A DNA stretch of 64,000 nt from Methanothermococcus okinawensis IH1 (GCF_000179575.2 NC_015636.1:783495-847494); one strand, 5' to 3'; shown: positions 47,000 to 57,140, numbered from the stretch's first letter. Numbers and translations: made by a program. The notes: a model not told the origin generated them from the letters alone.

Positions 47000-47298
47000 A
47001 ATTTCACCAAATTTTTATGTATATTATATTTTATAATTATTAAAATTTATAGAAAAATAATAATTAATAATATAAATATTTTTTTAACTATATTAACAAT
47101 AACTTTATAGTGAAAATTAATTATATATGAATAAAATAATATATTAATAAATGAATACCATATAATTATGATATAATGATATAATATAATGATATAATAT
47201 CGATTCGATAATACTAAATAGGATTTTAACATAAAAGATATATTTAATATATATAAATACATGAACAGCATATTTTAATATTAAATATTTGGGATTAT
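47000..47298. other. AT-rich intergenic region, nothing recognised
   Basis: These 299 bases are nearly all A and T with tandem-like ATATAATGATATAAT stretches around 47168-47200. I see no ORF with a ribosome-binding site and no GC-rich stem. It presumably holds promoters for the permease pair and for the gene at 47299. Confidence 0.5.
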
Positions 47299-47481
47299 AT
47301 GAGCTCAGTAAATTCAATTCAATTGGCGTATGAATTTGTTTTATATATAATTATGGGCTTTATTATCGGATATTTTTTATCAAATTATTATAATAATAAC
47401 ATATTTATTGTAATAGGATTTTTATTTGGAGTTTTAATGGCTTTTTTAAGAGTAATTAAATTAATAAAGGATAGGAATTAA
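47299..47481 (+). CDS. Small two-helix membrane protein, AtpZ/AtpI-like
   Basis: This 60-residue protein has two hydrophobic segments with the pattern IIMGFIIGYFLSNYY...FIVIGFLFGVLMAFLRVIKLIK. It resembles the glycine-rich AtpZ/AtpI two-helix family, associated elsewhere with ATP synthase assembly or Mg transport. No ATP synthase genes are near. The ribosome-binding site (GGGATTAT) is acceptable. Confidence 0.6.
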   Translation: MSSVNSIQLAYEFVLYIIMGFIIGYFLSNYYNNNIFIVIGFLFGVLMAFLRVIKLIKDRN

Positions 47482-47576
47482 TAAAATGAAAAATAAGGTT
47501 TATAAAAAGAAAAGTTAAAAAGTAATAAAAATAAAAAGGACTTAATATATACTACTGTAATAAAATCGGTGATACT

Positions 47577-48566
47577 TTGGAATTAATTACAAGGGAAGAA
47601 TCAAAAACAAATTATGAGTATGGATTTAATCCATATAATAGACCAATAGCTGAGCTCCTACAATATGGTCTTGTGGTAATTGACAAACCATCTGGACCCA
47701 CATCTCATGAGGTTTCATCATGGGTAAAAAAGATATTGCATTTAAATCTTGCAGGACATGCTGGAACACTTGACCCAAAGGTAACTGGTGTTTTGCCTGT
47801 TGCACTGGAAAATACAACAAAGTGCATACAAGTTTGGCACATGCTTCCAAAGGAGTATGTGTGTTTAATGCATCTTCATAGGGATGCAACAGAGGAGGAT
47901 ATTATCCGTATTTTTAAGGAGTTTGAGGGAAGAATATTCCAAAGACCCCCATTAAAAGCAGCAGTGAAAAGAAGTTTAAGAATAAGAAAGATACACAAAC
48001 TGGAACTTCTTGAAATGGATGGAAGGGATGTTCTGTTTAAAGTTAAATGCCAATCTGGGACATATATAAGAACACTTGCAGAAGATATTGGAGAGGCACT
48101 TGGAACATCGGCACATATGCAGGAGCTCAGGCGAACTAAAAGCGGACCATTTGGAGAGGAGGAGGCTGTTTATTTACAGGATTTAACTGATGCCTATGTA
48201 TTTTGGAAAGAGGAGGGAAATGAGGAGGAGTTAAGAAAGATAGTAAAACCTATGGAATATGGGCTTCGACATTTAAAAAAGATAGTAATAAAAGACAGTG
48301 CTGTGGATGCAATTTGCCATGGTGCAGATGTGTATTTAAATGGTATTGCAAAACTTAGTAAAGGAATAGGTATTGATGAAATTGTTTTAATAGAAACTTT
48401 AAAGGGAGAGGCTGTAGCAATAGGTAAGGCATTATTAAGCACAAAAAATATATTAAAAGAGACAGAATATACTAATCCAATAGTAGATACCGAAAGAGTA
48501 TTGATGAAACCTGGAACATATCCAAGAATGTGGAAAGGTAAAAAAGGTAAAAATAGGAAAAAATAA
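47577..48566 (+). CDS. cbf5: rRNA/tRNA pseudouridine synthase Cbf5 (dyskerin)
   Basis: This 329-residue catalytic subunit of archaeal H/ACA ribonucleoproteins also modifies tRNA U55 alone. The catalytic aspartate is in HAGTLDPKVTGVLPVAL near residue 62, followed by KEYVCLMHLHRDAT and QSGTYIRTLAEDIG. The C-terminal PUA domain (VDAICHGADVYLNGIAKL, then IVLIETLKGEAVAIGKAL) is complete. It starts with TTG 47577 behind GGTGATACT. A possible small structured RNA follows it at 48.63-48.71 kb. Confidence 0.94.
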   Translation: MELITREESKTNYEYGFNPYNRPIAELLQYGLVVIDKPSGPTSHEVSSWVKKILHLNLAGHAGTLDPKVTGVLPVALENTTKCIQVWHMLPKEYVCLMHLHRDATEEDIIRIFKEFEGRIFQRPPLKAAVKRSLRIRKIHKLELLEMDGRDVLFKVKCQSGTYIRTLAEDIGEALGTSAHMQELRRTKSGPFGEEEAVYLQDLTDAYVFWKEEGNEEELRKIVKPMEYGLRHLKKIVIKDSAVDAICHGADVYLNGIAKLSKGIGIDEIVLIETLKGEAVAIGKALLSTKNILKETEYTNPIVDTERVLMKPGTYPRMWKGKKGKNRKK

Positions 48567-48631
48567 TTATGGTGTTTGATGTAATTTAAACAGTGGAAAT
48601 TTATTAACCTAATATTATTTTATTTTTACGT

Positions 48632-48710
48632 AGGAAACTGTGAGCTCTACTCAGTATTGAGATGTGGATATAGTCAAAAAGTTCTGTCTTTGACTATAAC
48701 TACACATTAG
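48632..48710 (+). ncRNA. Candidate structured RNA or leader upstream of the ATPase gene
   Basis: A 10-bp stem (TATAGTCAAA at 48669-48678 with TTTGACTATA at 48689-48698) stacks through a small internal loop on ATGTG/CACAT (48662-48666 with 48703-48707). The apical loop is about ten bases. The flanking sequence from GTAGGAAACTG onward is more GC-rich than the spacer. It could be a guide-type RNA next to cbf5, or a 5' leader hairpin of the ATPase gene whose start is at 48730. Confidence 0.35.
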
Positions 48711-48729
48711 CGGTTTATATGGTGAAACC

Positions 48730-49824
48730 ATGAAATTTTTCAACAGAGAAAAAGAAATATTTGAAATATTATCTGTATTGGATGAAGAACCAAATAATAT
48801 TTATTTTATTTATGGTCCCATAAACAGTGGGAAAACTACTTTAATTAATCATATTATAAACAATAAGTTAAATGATGGGTATAAGGTATTTTATATAAAT
48901 TTTAGAACATTGCTAATATCTGAAAAAAGAGATTTTATTGAAGCGATATTTACTACAAAAAAAGAGGGGATTTTGGAAAAAATAAAAGATAAGTCTGAAG
49001 TAATTAACATACTTACAAAGGGAGTAGGGATAGTTACAGGAATTCCGATTCCTGAAGTGGAATTAAATAACTTATTTGAAGCTAGAATAAATGATGCTTT
49101 TCAATATCTTAATGATATATTATTGGAAACTAAAAAGTGCGGTAAGAGACCAATTATAATATTTGACGAGTTGCAGATGATTAAAGAAATAACTGCTAAT
49201 GGACAAAAATACCTTTTAAAAGAAATATTTCAGTTTTTAGTGTCCTTAACAAAAGAACAACATTTAGCACATTGTTTATGTTTAACATCAGATAGTTTAT
49301 TTGTTGAGTATGTATATAATACAGGAGAGCTCCGAGGACGAGTGGAATATATTTTTGTGGATGATTTTGATAAAAAAATTGCATTAAAATTTATGGAATT
49401 CTTAGCTCGGGAAAAACTAAACAGAAAATTATCAAATGATGAAAAAGAACTAATATATTCTTATGTTGGGGGAAAGGCCAAAGATATTTACGACATAATA
49501 ATTAAAACAGCCCATAAAAACTTACGAGATGTATTGGAAGAAAAATTACTCAACGAAGTTAATATAATGGAAGAATTTCTACGGGATTTGAATTACATTA
49601 AACCAGAAGTTAATATTAGAGGACAAATGATTGAAGTAAATAAAAAAGAAATAAGGGAAGCACTGGAATTATTTAAAAAAAAGTATATTGTGAAATTACA
49701 TGATATTCCAAAACATGTTTATGTTTATCTGATTAACGAGAACATATTATTCCTAAATCCACAAAAAGGAATATTGAAACCACAGTCATTTTTAGTATGG
49801 AATGCCATTAAGAAGGTCGTTTGA
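48730..49824 (+). CDS. Archaeal ATPase (PF01637-type STAND/AAA protein)
   Basis: This 364-residue P-loop ATPase has [38 protein letters not shown] with the Walker A near residue 27, Walker [12 protein letters not shown] near residue 142, and the sensor [15 protein letters not shown]-terminal winged-helix-like region follows ([28 protein letters not shown]). This family is present in many copies in methanococcal genomes, often variable between strains, and is suspected to be selfish or defence-related. Its function is unknown. The start has GGTGAAACC. Confidence 0.85.
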   Translation: MKFFNREKEIFEILSVLDEEPNNIYFIYGPINSGKTTLINHIINNKLNDGYKVFYINFRTLLISEKRDFIEAIFTTKKEGILEKIKDKSEVINILTKGVGIVTGIPIPEVELNNLFEARINDAFQYLNDILLETKKCGKRPIIIFDELQMIKEITANGQKYLLKEIFQFLVSLTKEQHLAHCLCLTSDSLFVEYVYNTGELRGRVEYIFVDDFDKKIALKFMEFLAREKLNRKLSNDEKELIYSYVGGKAKDIYDIIIKTAHKNLRDVLEEKLLNEVNIMEEFLRDLNYIKPEVNIRGQMIEVNKKEIREALELFKKKYIVKLHDIPKHVYVYLINENILFLNPQKGILKPQSFLVWNAIKKVV

Positions 49825-49998
49825 TTTTTCATATAGTAGTGTATTTAGGAGAGCTCCCATAAAATATAATAACAAATTTAAACAATGGATATCTTATGAC
49901 TTATGCTGTTTCATTTATTGTGTAGAAACCTGGAATCCATATATAAGTTTTATCATATGATGATATAAAGTCTTGAAACTAAAAATAATGGTGATATT

Positions 49999-50208
49999 AT
50001 GAAAATAGAGATAAATGAAAAGTACTGTAAAGGCTGTGATATTTGCATATATGTATGCCCAAGGGATGTTTTTGTAAAATCCGATAAATTGAACAAAAAA
50101 GGAGTTTATCCACCTGTTGCAGAACATCCTGAAAAATGCACAAACTGTCAATTATGTGTTTTAGAATGTCCAGACCAGGCAGTATCTGTTGAAGTTGATG
50201 AAGAATAA
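49999..50208 (+). CDS. Two-cluster 4Fe-4S ferredoxin-like protein
   Basis: This 69-residue protein has two CxxCxxCxxxCP motifs (CKGCDICIYVCP and CTNCQLCVLECP), expected to bind two 4Fe-4S clusters. The spacing and the NKKGVYPPVAEHPEKC linker resemble the delta subunits of 2-oxoacid:ferredoxin oxidoreductases. No alpha, beta or gamma subunit genes are adjacent, so it may act as a free electron carrier or join a complex encoded elsewhere. GGTGATATT precedes the ATG. Confidence 0.85.
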   Translation: MKIEINEKYCKGCDICIYVCPRDVFVKSDKLNKKGVYPPVAEHPEKCTNCQLCVLECPDQAVSVEVDEE

Positions 50209-50306
50209 GGATAATGTAGAATGTATTTATCATATAGTAATATAATAGAATAATAAGATAAAAATAATAAGTAATAAAAATAGAAATTTAAAAAAAAGGA
50301 AAAAAC

Positions 50307-50990
50307 ATGAAATACGGGATAGCCACAAAATTAAGCAAGATAAATAATGATTATTCTAAACTATTGGAATTAAATAAAATAATTAGTTCTAATTTTGATT
50401 ATCATGTGATTGATGCCGAGCTCCTGCCGATTACCGATGAAAATATTTTAAAATCTAAATCTAAAAAGCTTGTTTTAACAGTCCAAAGCAAAAGGAAGAA
50501 CGCCTTTGAACTACTTGAATTGTATTCTTCATATAATGTTGATATATGTGTTGTTCTTGGAAGTAATTTTTATTTAACTAATGAAAAACCAAAACCAAAA
50601 GATGTAATTTTAAAGGTAATTGATAGGGCATTGGATATATGTAATAATAAAATATGGGTAGGCACAGAAGGAGTCGAAGATATTGTAAAGAATATTGTTG
50701 AAGAGAATGATTTAATTGCCTATTATGTTTATGGGGGTAAATTTCCTGATTATGATTCAAAAAAGGCTGTTTATGTTCCATATACTGAGAAAATTGATAG
50801 AAATACATTAGATACTATGGAAAACTATCTAAAAAGAAGAAAAAATTATATTGGAAATTACGAGGATTTTATACTTTCACTAAATAATCATGTAAAAATA
50901 AAGGAATTAAAAAATAAAAATGATATAATAATAGGCTATCCAATAAATAACAATAATATTTTTAATTTTAAAAAATATTTTAATTTTTAA
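50307..50990 (+). CDS. Uncharacterised protein, possible TIM-barrel
   Basis: This 227-residue protein alternates strands and helices (HVIDAELLPITDENIL, KKLVLTVQSKRKNAFELLELYSSYNVDICVVLGSNF, NKIWVGTEGVEDIV, LIAYYVYGGKFPDYD), a pattern compatible with a TIM barrel. I do not recognise the family. The ribosome-binding site is weak (AAAGGAAAAAAC). Its last 11 bases overlap the convergent comE gene. Confidence 0.6.
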   Translation: MKYGIATKLSKINNDYSKLLELNKIISSNFDYHVIDAELLPITDENILKSKSKKLVLTVQSKRKNAFELLELYSSYNVDICVVLGSNFYLTNEKPKPKDVILKVIDRALDICNNKIWVGTEGVEDIVKNIVEENDLIAYYVYGGKFPDYDSKKAVYVPYTEKIDRNTLDTMENYLKRRKNYIGNYEDFILSLNNHVKIKELKNKNDIIIGYPINNNNIFNFKKYFNF

Positions 50991-51540
50991 CAGCTTTCAT
51001 AAACCTATCTTTTATAACAATTGGATGAATCTTTATATTTTCTGTTTTTTCGTTATATGGTATTGCCTTAGCAACAATTACCTTTGTTTTATTTTCATTT
51101 AATGATTTTTTAATTGCTTCCCTTAATTCTTTTTCATCGGACACTTCTACGGCATCAATACCGCATGCCTGTGCTATTTTACATAGATTTGTATTGTTCG
51201 TATGGGTTGGCTGGTTTCCTGTTGAGCCATAGGCTGAATTATCCACAATCAACAATATAAAATTATCTGGTTTTTCATGTCCTATGGTAGATAAAGAACC
51301 TAAATTCATAAGAACAGAACCATCTCCATCTATTGATATTACCTTTTTATCTGTGGATAGTGCCAATCCTAAACCTATGGAAGAACATAAGCCCATAGAA
51401 CCTAACATGTAGAAATTTTCAGCCCTATCTTTTACACAGCAGAGTTCCTTACATGGACATCCTATATTACATATTATGAGCTCATCTTTAACATACTCCA
51501 TTAAGATTCTTATTATATCGATTCTTCTTAATTTTTGCAA
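50980..51540 (-). CDS. comE: Sulfopyruvate decarboxylase, beta subunit
   Basis: This 186-residue diphosphate-binding half of the thiamine-diphosphate enzyme partners with ComD. The cofactor/Mg motif appears as SIDGDGSVLMNLGSLSTIGHEKPDNFILLIVDNSAYGSTGNQPTH, following MLGSMGLCSSIGLGLAL. Cysteines cluster near the start (CNIGCPCKELCCVKD). Translation begins at TTG 51540 behind GGTGATAAT. comD is about 46 kb away on the same strand, so assembly of the enzyme depends on two unlinked genes. Confidence 0.9.
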   Translation of the reverse strand: MQKLRRIDIIRILMEYVKDELIICNIGCPCKELCCVKDRAENFYMLGSMGLCSSIGLGLALSTDKKVISIDGDGSVLMNLGSLSTIGHEKPDNFILLIVDNSAYGSTGNQPTHTNNTNLCKIAQACGIDAVEVSDEKELREAIKKSLNENKTKVIVAKAIPYNEKTENIKIHPIVIKDRFMKAVKN

Positions 51541-51654
51541 ATTATCACCAGTTTATAAAAATTTATATACTTATCATTTTTTTAGTTTATTATTTTATTT
51601 TATATTTTACTTTATCTATTATTTTTTATTATTTTACTGACATTATTCTTTTAA

Positions 51655-52326
51655 TCATCTATATTTTTCAATAATTTCTTTTAAATTTAAAATTCCTTTA
51701 TGAATTGCAGTGGCTATAAGCACACCATGAGCTCCTAAATCATAAGCATCTTTTAAGTCTTTTTCGTCTTTTATCCCCCCACCAATATATATTGGGTTAT
51801 TGGTTTTATCAATTATATGCGTTATTAAATTTTTGTTAATGCCTTTTTGAGTCCCAACGGAAGAGATATCCAATATAATTAATGGAGTATTATTATTTAT
51901 ATTATTCAATATATCTTCTAATTCATAATTTAATAGCCTCCCGTCTTTGAAATCCAAACTTAAAATAATGTCATTTTCTCTTAATAAATCTAAATCATTC
52001 AATGTTTCTGTGCCTACAATTAGTTTATTACATATATTTAAATTTTTTATATGTTCTATATCTTTTTTAGTGCTTACCCCTACATCTACAATTTTATACA
52101 ATGGGAGCTCCCTAATAACATCAAAATTATCTCCCTTTTTCATTATGGCATCCAAATCAGCAATATATACCTTTTCAGCCCCATTTTTTTTATATTTTTC
52201 TATTATATCAATGGGATTTGACGAATTGCACAAAACAGTTTTTAGAGGTTTGTAAGTTTCCCTATTTCCGCTTTTTCCATGAACTGCGATACCTTTCATT
52301 ATATCTATTACTGGGATAATTTCCAT
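51655..52326 (-). CDS. HisA/HisF-related TIM-barrel protein
   Basis: This 223-residue protein is related to HisA: it begins MEIIPVIDIMKGIAVHGKSGNRETYKPL and has both phosphate-binding half-barrel motifs (VDVGVSTKKDIE and IYIGGGIKDEKDLKDAYDLGAHGVLIATAIHKG). The catalytic aspartates correspond to ID in PVIDIMKG and LDISSVGTQKG. Methanogens encode this as a paralogue distinct from genuine HisA, so the substrate is uncertain. AGAGGTCATACTT precedes the ATG. Confidence 0.85.
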   Translation of the reverse strand: MEIIPVIDIMKGIAVHGKSGNRETYKPLKTVLCNSSNPIDIIEKYKKNGAEKVYIADLDAIMKKGDNFDVIRELPLYKIVDVGVSTKKDIEHIKNLNICNKLIVGTETLNDLDLLRENDIILSLDFKDGRLLNYELEDILNNINNNTPLIILDISSVGTQKGINKNLITHIIDKTNNPIYIGGGIKDEKDLKDAYDLGAHGVLIATAIHKGILNLKEIIEKYR

Positions 52327-52818
52327 AAGTATGACCTCTTTTATTACAATTTAATGAGCTTTTTAAAGAGATATAATTTTTCTTTTTATTATTTTGATTT
52401 TTGGTATTTATTACCAATTTTTATATTATTCATAAATATATATTCTTCTAATTATTATATATATCAAGAAAATAGTAAAAACAGCGTTTTTTATTAAAAA
52501 GAAAATAAAAAATAAAAAAGTCCAATTTTTAAATTTTATATAAAAAATCTATTATGTGATATTTTAAAGAATTATAAATGACTACACCAAAATATTATAT
52601 TTTGATAATGTAATATCTATCTTGCCATATAATAAATGATTTTTAGATAATTTTTTAGATTATGATATTATTTTTATTCAAAATCATTATCAGGGTCTAA
52701 TATTTTAAAATAACAGGCATCATATCCTGAGCTAAACATTTTGTTTCTTTTACTATAATGTTTTTAGAATATATAGATATTACAATATTAACTGCAAAAA
52801 TATAGAAGAATTAATATT
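52327..52818. other. AT-rich intergenic region without a convincing gene
   Basis: This 492-base interval is strongly AT-rich. A short minus-strand reading near 52676-52775 (ending ...GYDACYFKILDPDNDFE) could be the tail of a decayed gene, but it has no start with a ribosome-binding site. The 52327-52500 part should carry the promoter of the HisA-like gene. Confidence 0.4.
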
Positions 52819-54048
52819 TTATTGGGATATTGTTTCATTACCAATTACCAATATTGTTGAAGTTTGGTTATAATGTCCAATGGAACCTCCAAGTGTAGCT
52901 CCCTGTTCCCCATAGGTATTAAATCCAATTACTGGAACATCCCCCACTATTTCTTTTATTATGTCAAGGTCATTTATATTTAACCGTTCTTTGAGTAAAT
53001 ATCTTAATATACAGTTAAATATTATAATTGCCCCTATCTTTTTTGGATTTCCTGCATTATTTATGGCATTAATTAATGCGTTCTTAAATGAATTTATGGC
53101 ATATTCTCTATCTGTGTCCATTACTGTTAAATAATTTCCTTCATTAACTTCTGCATAGAATGTTATGCTTCCATCGTTATTTGCACACATAGCACTTTTT
53201 ATAGTATATTCACCAAAAACATCAGAAGATTTAACCCCCATTGGTCTTTGAGCAAATATCTCTGGGGTGAGCTCATCCACATTAAGCAGTTCTTTCATAA
53301 CATCTACTGCGGGTCTATGGTCAAGTTCATAAACTGTTCTTCCTTTCGATTTCGTGATAATGGCTCCTTTTTTAGTTGGAAAATATGGATGGCCATATCC
53401 AACACCTATTTTTAATGCACTGCTTAATGTAGCAACTATGCCTGTGTTTGAATACACGCCATTTGCAAATTGGTATGTTTTTTCAAATTTTAAATCATCA
53501 CCTGTGGAACCTCCAACAATTGGGATACTACTTCCAATTTCTGAAATTACTCCCCTTAAAAATTCTTCCTCATGCCCTGCCAATCCGTCGGGTATTATAA
53601 TATTCATGAAAGGTTTCATTTTTAGAATATCTGAACTGTTTTTATTCATAAATGCAACAGATATCAACGCAGATGCGGTAGGGTTATTTTTTAATGAAGT
53701 ATAGGCCTGTTTTACAGCTTCTTTTCCACATTCAAAAGGCTTTTGAGATAAATCATTCCCAATACCAACACCTACTTTTAGATATGGACTTTCAATAGTC
53801 ATCACCGCAACACTATCGTTTAATGGATGTTCAACAGCACTCGAAAACTCACCTGCTGTTGTTCCACCTATTATATGAGAATTTCCAACTTCTTTTTTAA
53901 TAGAATCATACACTTCATTAGGATTTAAATTTGAAGAAGCAAAAACAATGGTTAAGGTCGGATTTTTTGTTTTTTGCATTGCCATTTTTATGGCTTCTTC
54001 TGGGTCTTTTGACTGACCCGCCCCAACTTTTAATACTTGTCTATTCAA
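52819..54048 (-). CDS. FIST-domain sensory protein
   Basis: This 409-residue cytoplasmic protein has FIST_N followed by FIST_C. The N-terminal part has MQKTKNPTLTIVFASSNLNPNEVYD and HIIGGTTAGEFS; the middle IPIVGGSTGDDLKFEKTYQFANGVYS and C-terminal VPVIGFNTYGEQGATLGGSIGHYNQTSTILVIGNE are typical. FIST proteins are thought to bind small ligands such as amino acids in signalling. No kinase or chemotaxis gene is adjacent. Translation starts at TTG 54048 with AGGTGAGCTA. Confidence 0.88.
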   Translation of the reverse strand: MNRQVLKVGAGQSKDPEEAIKMAMQKTKNPTLTIVFASSNLNPNEVYDSIKKEVGNSHIIGGTTAGEFSSAVEHPLNDSVAVMTIESPYLKVGVGIGNDLSQKPFECGKEAVKQAYTSLKNNPTASALISVAFMNKNSSDILKMKPFMNIIIPDGLAGHEEEFLRGVISEIGSSIPIVGGSTGDDLKFEKTYQFANGVYSNTGIVATLSSALKIGVGYGHPYFPTKKGAIITKSKGRTVYELDHRPAVDVMKELLNVDELTPEIFAQRPMGVKSSDVFGEYTIKSAMCANNDGSITFYAEVNEGNYLTVMDTDREYAINSFKNALINAINNAGNPKKIGAIIIFNCILRYLLKERLNINDLDIIKEIVGDVPVIGFNTYGEQGATLGGSIGHYNQTSTILVIGNETISQ

Positions 54049-54262
54049 TAGCTCACCTCTGCAAAATATAGGTTATAATATTTTTAATATATTTTTAGTA
54101 ATAATTTACTGTATAATTATATGATTATAATATGATTAATACTCATATATAAATTTATACAGCAATATAACAAGATAATTTTATATAACCATGTATTTAA
54201 TTATATAAATATATTTATATATTAAAATTATTCGAAAAATAAATTATAAATGGTTAAAAAAA

Positions 54263-54294
54263 TTTGAAGAGTCCCAAAAGGGTTCCTCTTCAAA
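54263..54294 (-). promoter_or_regulatory. SECIS element of fwuB
   Basis: On the minus strand TTTGAAGAG and CTCTTCAAA form a perfect 9-bp helix. The archaeal SECIS internal loop (GAA on the 5' side, single A on the 3' side), a CCC/GGG upper stem and a TTTT tetraloop sit above it. It lies 91 bases after the fwuB stop, in the 3' untranslated region as expected. A second hairpin (ACATTTA/TAAATGT, 54300-54317) stands just before it. Confidence 0.9.
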
Positions 54295-54384
54295 GCAAAA
54301 CATTTAACTCTAAATGTAGGATACCAGTTTGCAAAAAATAATTTTATAGTTTTATAATATTTTATTACATAATTATTATGATAA

Positions 54385-55692
54385 TTACATCATTTCATCG
54401 ACTTTTTTCATCAACATTTTTAGGATTTCACTATCTGGTAATACACCTTCTGGTGCATCAATTACTTTTCTAAGTTCTATTGGAACTCCATCCATCCTAT
54501 ATGCTGTTCCATCAACCTCAACACCTGCTATTGCAGGAGGAATTATAATGTTTGCCAATTCTGATGTTGGTGTTTGGTGAGGGTCAATACATACCAGAGG
54601 GATTTTTGCCATGTGTTTAACAGCTTTTTGTGGGAAGTGAGCTCCTGGGTCAGAGGCTATGTTTAGCATCATGTCAGTTTCTCCTCTTTGGAGAAGGTCA
54701 TTTGCACAGGTTTCCCCAGGGTTGTATCTTGGATATCCTCTTGAGAAATCAACACCAAATGGGTATCCAGTAACCCATGTGGAAACTTGGTTGAACCCAT
54801 TTACATTGTAGTGCCCTCTCATTGGCATTAAACCAAATTTTGTATGAGCATTTAAGTCAATAACAAGTTCAATGGCATTGTCAATGTTTCTGTGTTTTCC
54901 TTTTGTCATCGTAACGCCCATAGCGAAGAACAATTGTCCGAACTGGGCATTTTTACAGATATCCACAGCTTCGTAGATGGTTTCAGATGGAACACCTGCA
55001 ACTTCATCCACTTCCAATTCAAAGCCTTTTAATACAGCCCTCATAGCACTTATTAATTCATAATCCTTATGAGGTTCAACCTGTAAATGAATATCTGCCA
55101 ATTTTGCAGTGTCGGTTTTTCTTGGGTCTACAACAATCATTGTTCTGTCGTGTCTTCCCCTTTCTCTGAAAAATCCTCTGGAAAATATTGAATATCTACT
55201 CATATGTCTTGGGTGAGCATGCATTGGGTTTGAGCCCCAAAATATAACAACATCAGCTCTGTTTTTAACTTCTCCAAGGGTGCAAACTGGGTATCCTACA
55301 TCTTGTAAAGCCAATACAGAAGGCCCGTGTCAAACACTTGCCGTGTTATCCAATACTGCTCCTATTTTTTCACCGAGCTCGACAGCTACCTGATGAGCAT
55401 GACACTCTGTTGCTGAGAATCCATACATTAAAGGTAATTTTGATTCTACCAATAATCTTGCAGTTTCTTCTATTGCAGTTTCATAATCTGTTTTTTTGAA
55501 GTCGTCTTTTTTATTTTCTCTCATTAAAGGTTCTGTATATCTTACAGCACCTTCAAAATGCATGAATTTTGCATTTCCTATTCTGCAAGCATTTTTTGTT
55601 CCAACTATGTGTCCATCTTCAACCATAATTTCCAAGTCATCACATAGGGTGCCGCAGAAAGGACATACAACATCCTTTACTATTTTTACCAA
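54385..55692 (-). CDS. fwuB: Tungsten formylmethanofuran dehydrogenase subunit B, selenoprotein
   Basis: FwuB carries the tungstopterin active site that reduces CO2 onto methanofuran, the first step of methanogenesis. The gene is interrupted by an in-frame TGA at 55330-55332, read as selenocysteine within the sequence NTASV-U-HGPSV, where non-selenium homologues have cysteine. The N-terminus has [13 protein letters not shown], a 4Fe-4S motif. The molybdopterin-binding body includes [20 protein letters not shown] and [14 protein letters not shown] 55692 behind GGGGTGAT is preferred over GTG 55701. With this start the protein has 435 residues including selenocysteine near position 121. The SECIS is at 54263-54294. 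No other Fwd/Fwu subunits are in the window. Confidence 0.93.
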
Positions 55693-55773
55693 GTAAATCA
55701 CCCCACATAAGGGTATATTTTTATCATAAATTTTAATTTAAAATTAATTTTAGTTTTAGTTTAATCATCAAAT

Positions 55774-56934
55774 CTATTTTAAATCAATGACTTTACCTTT
55801 TCCCTTTATCTGCTCTGCACAGCTTAAACATAAAAGACACATTACACAGTATCCCTTTAAAGGAAGGTGTTCATCATTTTCATCTATCTCTAAAACCTTC
55901 ATTGGACAAACTTCTACACATTTTCCACATTTATCACATAGGGAAGGGTTAAATTCTATTCTATTATAATCCTTTCCATTATGGTTTATTGTGCCCATTT
56001 TTAAGGCACCAGTAGGACAAGCTACTGTGCAGGCTCCACAAACTATACACATTTTTACAGTTTTTGATTTTTCATCTACCTTTATAGCTCGTGTAGGACA
56101 GACTTCTGCACATTCTTTAAGGGTTTCGTAATCTTCATCGATGATTACGAGACCTTCGTCTGTAATTGGATGAGCACTGTCATATTTTACATTCAGTGTT
56201 AAGGAATTTACTGGACAGACATTGACACATAAACTACATGCTGGACAAGCCTTTGGAGGCATTACTATCAAATTATTTTTATCCACTTTAATCATATTTC
56301 CTGGACATATCTCAGCACATTTGAAACATCCTATGCAGGTGTTTCTATCAACATTAAAGGATATAACTTCTTTTTTTCTCTTTTTAGGTATCTTTCCAGA
56401 TACTGCAATTGCATTCCATGGGCAGGTTTGACCACATATAGAGCAGTATATACATTTTGTTTTATCTATAACTGCCTTGTTGTCCTCAATTGTAATAGCC
56501 TCCACAGGACATTCTGGAACACATACTCCACATCCAACGCAGTTATCCATTACAGCTATTGGTTCGTCGGGTATTGTAATTTGTTTCTTAGGTTTTTCTA
56601 CAAGTCCAGGTATTGATATAATTTCAATTGGACAGACATCTACACATTTTTGACATAAAACACAATGTCCCTTTGAATATGGGTATATATTATCTACTCT
56701 TTTTATTTTTGTAGGACAGGCCTCTGCACATTTTCCACATTTCATGCATTTAACTGGATTATAGTCTATCTTACCATCTATTTCTGATAAAGCCCCAGTT
56801 GGACATACTTCCACACACTGCATACAGAGTGTGCATGTTTTAAAGGGGGCTATCTCTATGGCGTCTGTTGGACAGACAGCCTTACATGCATTACATACCA
56901 AGCATGCATCCTCTTGAATTTTTATTCCTTCCAA
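55774..56934 (-). CDS. vhuB: Polyferredoxin VhuB
   Basis: This 386-residue electron carrier is built from tandem ferredoxin repeats. I count about ten full CxxCxxCxxxCP motifs (for example [36 protein letters not shown]) and one or two degenerate ones, room for about a dozen 4Fe-4S clusters. It is thought to conduct electrons between the hydrogenase/heterodisulfide reductase complex and formylmethanofuran dehydrogenase, which fits its place between vhuU and fwuB. It starts at TTG 56934 behind a GGGGG stretch. Confidence 0.92.
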   Translation of the reverse strand: MEGIKIQEDACLVCNACKAVCPTDAIEIAPFKTCTLCMQCVEVCPTGALSEIDGKIDYNPVKCMKCGKCAEACPTKIKRVDNIYPYSKGHCVLCQKCVDVCPIEIISIPGLVEKPKKQITIPDEPIAVMDNCVGCGVCVPECPVEAITIEDNKAVIDKTKCIYCSICGQTCPWNAIAVSGKIPKKRKKEVISFNVDRNTCIGCFKCAEICPGNMIKVDKNNLIVMPPKACPACSLCVNVCPVNSLTLNVKYDSAHPITDEGLVIIDEDYETLKECAEVCPTRAIKVDEKSKTVKMCIVCGACTVACPTGALKMGTINHNGKDYNRIEFNPSLCDKCGKCVEVCPMKVLEIDENDEHLPLKGYCVMCLLCLSCAEQIKGKGKVIDLK

Positions 56935-57140
56935 TGTAAAACCCCCGTTGATTTTTTATTATTAAAACCGAATTATATATTATTCGGCTATACGAGGAGT
57001 ATTGATTTATTTATTGTTGTAATCTCTATTTTATTAATCTCTATTTTATTCATTATCATACATTTTATTCTATATATTTTTATTCATTATATCTATTATT
57101 TCTATTTATTATTCACCTTCTGCATAGAAGGTATTCCCTA

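Noticed and set aside
52676-52775. Possible short minus-strand peptide ending GYDACYFKILDPDNDFE
   Set aside because: No ribosome-binding site or recognisable family; at most the remnant of a decayed gene.
55330-55332. In-frame stop in fwuB suggesting a pseudogene split into two ORFs
   Set aside because: The TGA is at the known selenocysteine position, both halves are intact and a SECIS hairpin follows the gene.
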